A DNA stretch of 6,739 nucleotides. Source: JARRLC01 sp050290865. GTDB taxonomy: Bacteria; Pseudomonadota; Alphaproteobacteria; Rhizobiales; Rhodomicrobiaceae. Position numbers and translations under genes: made by a program. Positions 6,691-6,739 of the stretch are shown here, one piece after another. The notes under the pieces are model-generated. The model searched no databases and had not been told where the DNA came from. It saw only the letters and a program-made list of their open reading frames with translations. How positions within the stretch are numbered: position 1 is the stretch's first letter; the number at the start of each line of letters is the position of its first letter. The stretch covers positions 1 to 6,739 of the forward strand of contig JBNKIW010000092.1 in assembly GCA_050290865.1 (NCBI GenBank), given 5' to 3'.

Positions 6691-6739
6691 CAACCGCAGG
6701 TGGGGTGCGCCGAATGCGGCCGGCGCCGCCGGGCATGAC
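6691..6739. other. Right margin, homology to the transposase lost
   Basis: The bases beyond about 6690 should encode the region around the first catalytic Asp of the IS256 transposase, but in no minus-strand frame do I see it. The segment is very GC-rich with a small palindrome (ccggcgccgccgg, 6719-6731). It may be a junction with different DNA or a rearranged part of the element. Confidence 0.3.

Larger units (their letters stand above)
5954..6739 (-). mobile_element. IS256-family element, 3' part, truncating the RTX gene
   Basis: RTX coding sequence is continuous up to about 5953 and stops exactly where a run starting gagctatgcgggaaagttgg begins. This leads after about 40 bases to the stop of an IS256-type transposase. 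The run fits the outer end of an IS256-family element as I recall it, with the transposase read inward from the other end. The opposite inverted repeat and the target-site copy are not in the window, so either the element continues to the right or it has lost that end. The junction base is accurate to a few bases only. Confidence 0.65.

Overview
The window looks like accessory DNA from a GC-rich proteobacterium. An alphaproteobacterium, possibly a sphingomonad or relative, is my best guess from codon use, the style of the IS256-type transposase and the RTX repeat types. This is inference only; no taxonomic marker is present. Only one gene pair appears intact. Almost everything around it is gene debris and insertion-sequence remnants, as in a plasmid or genomic-island scrapyard.

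Left flank (1-708): the last codons of an unidentified plus-strand gene end at 60. A minus-strand ORF follows (92-421) that resembles a HigA/Xre-type antitoxin whose helix-turn-helix core has been deleted. A 28-residue hydrophobic minus-strand ORF overlaps its start. The stretch 505-640 holds no gene that I recognise.

Core (641-2417): a two-gene type IV (AbiE) toxin-antitoxin operon. The antitoxin AbiEi has an N-terminal winged helix and a DUF6088-like body. It overlaps by ATGA with AbiEii, a nucleotidyltransferase-fold toxin carrying the GGTSLSK and RFSEDID motifs. Just upstream are two copies, exactly 41 bp apart, of an inverted repeat (gtccgaa, 13 bp, ttcggac). The second copy runs through the likely -10 box up to the base before the start codon. 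No Shine-Dalgarno sequence precedes the ATG, which suggests an autoregulated operon with a leaderless first gene.

Middle (2418-3027): a perfect 6-bp hairpin and the degenerate C-terminus of a DDE transposase (minus strand, stop at 2534), then about 350 bp of minus-strand debris without a convincing assignment.

Right half (3028-5953): a large RTX calcium-binding protein gene on the minus strand, about 974 codons remaining, with a type-I-secretion style C-terminus and an inserted PPC-like domain. It is broken in three places. Its 5' end is cut off by an insertion sequence at about 5954. Two separate G8 homopolymers (5068-5075 and 4935-4942) each shift the frame, and in each case one G fewer would restore it. 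The final part (5954-6739) is an IS256-family element whose transposase is itself decayed (frameshift, internal stop, lost 5' part).

Taken together, a functional abandonment or defence-type toxin-antitoxin module sits among decaying mobile elements and a disrupted secreted protein gene.
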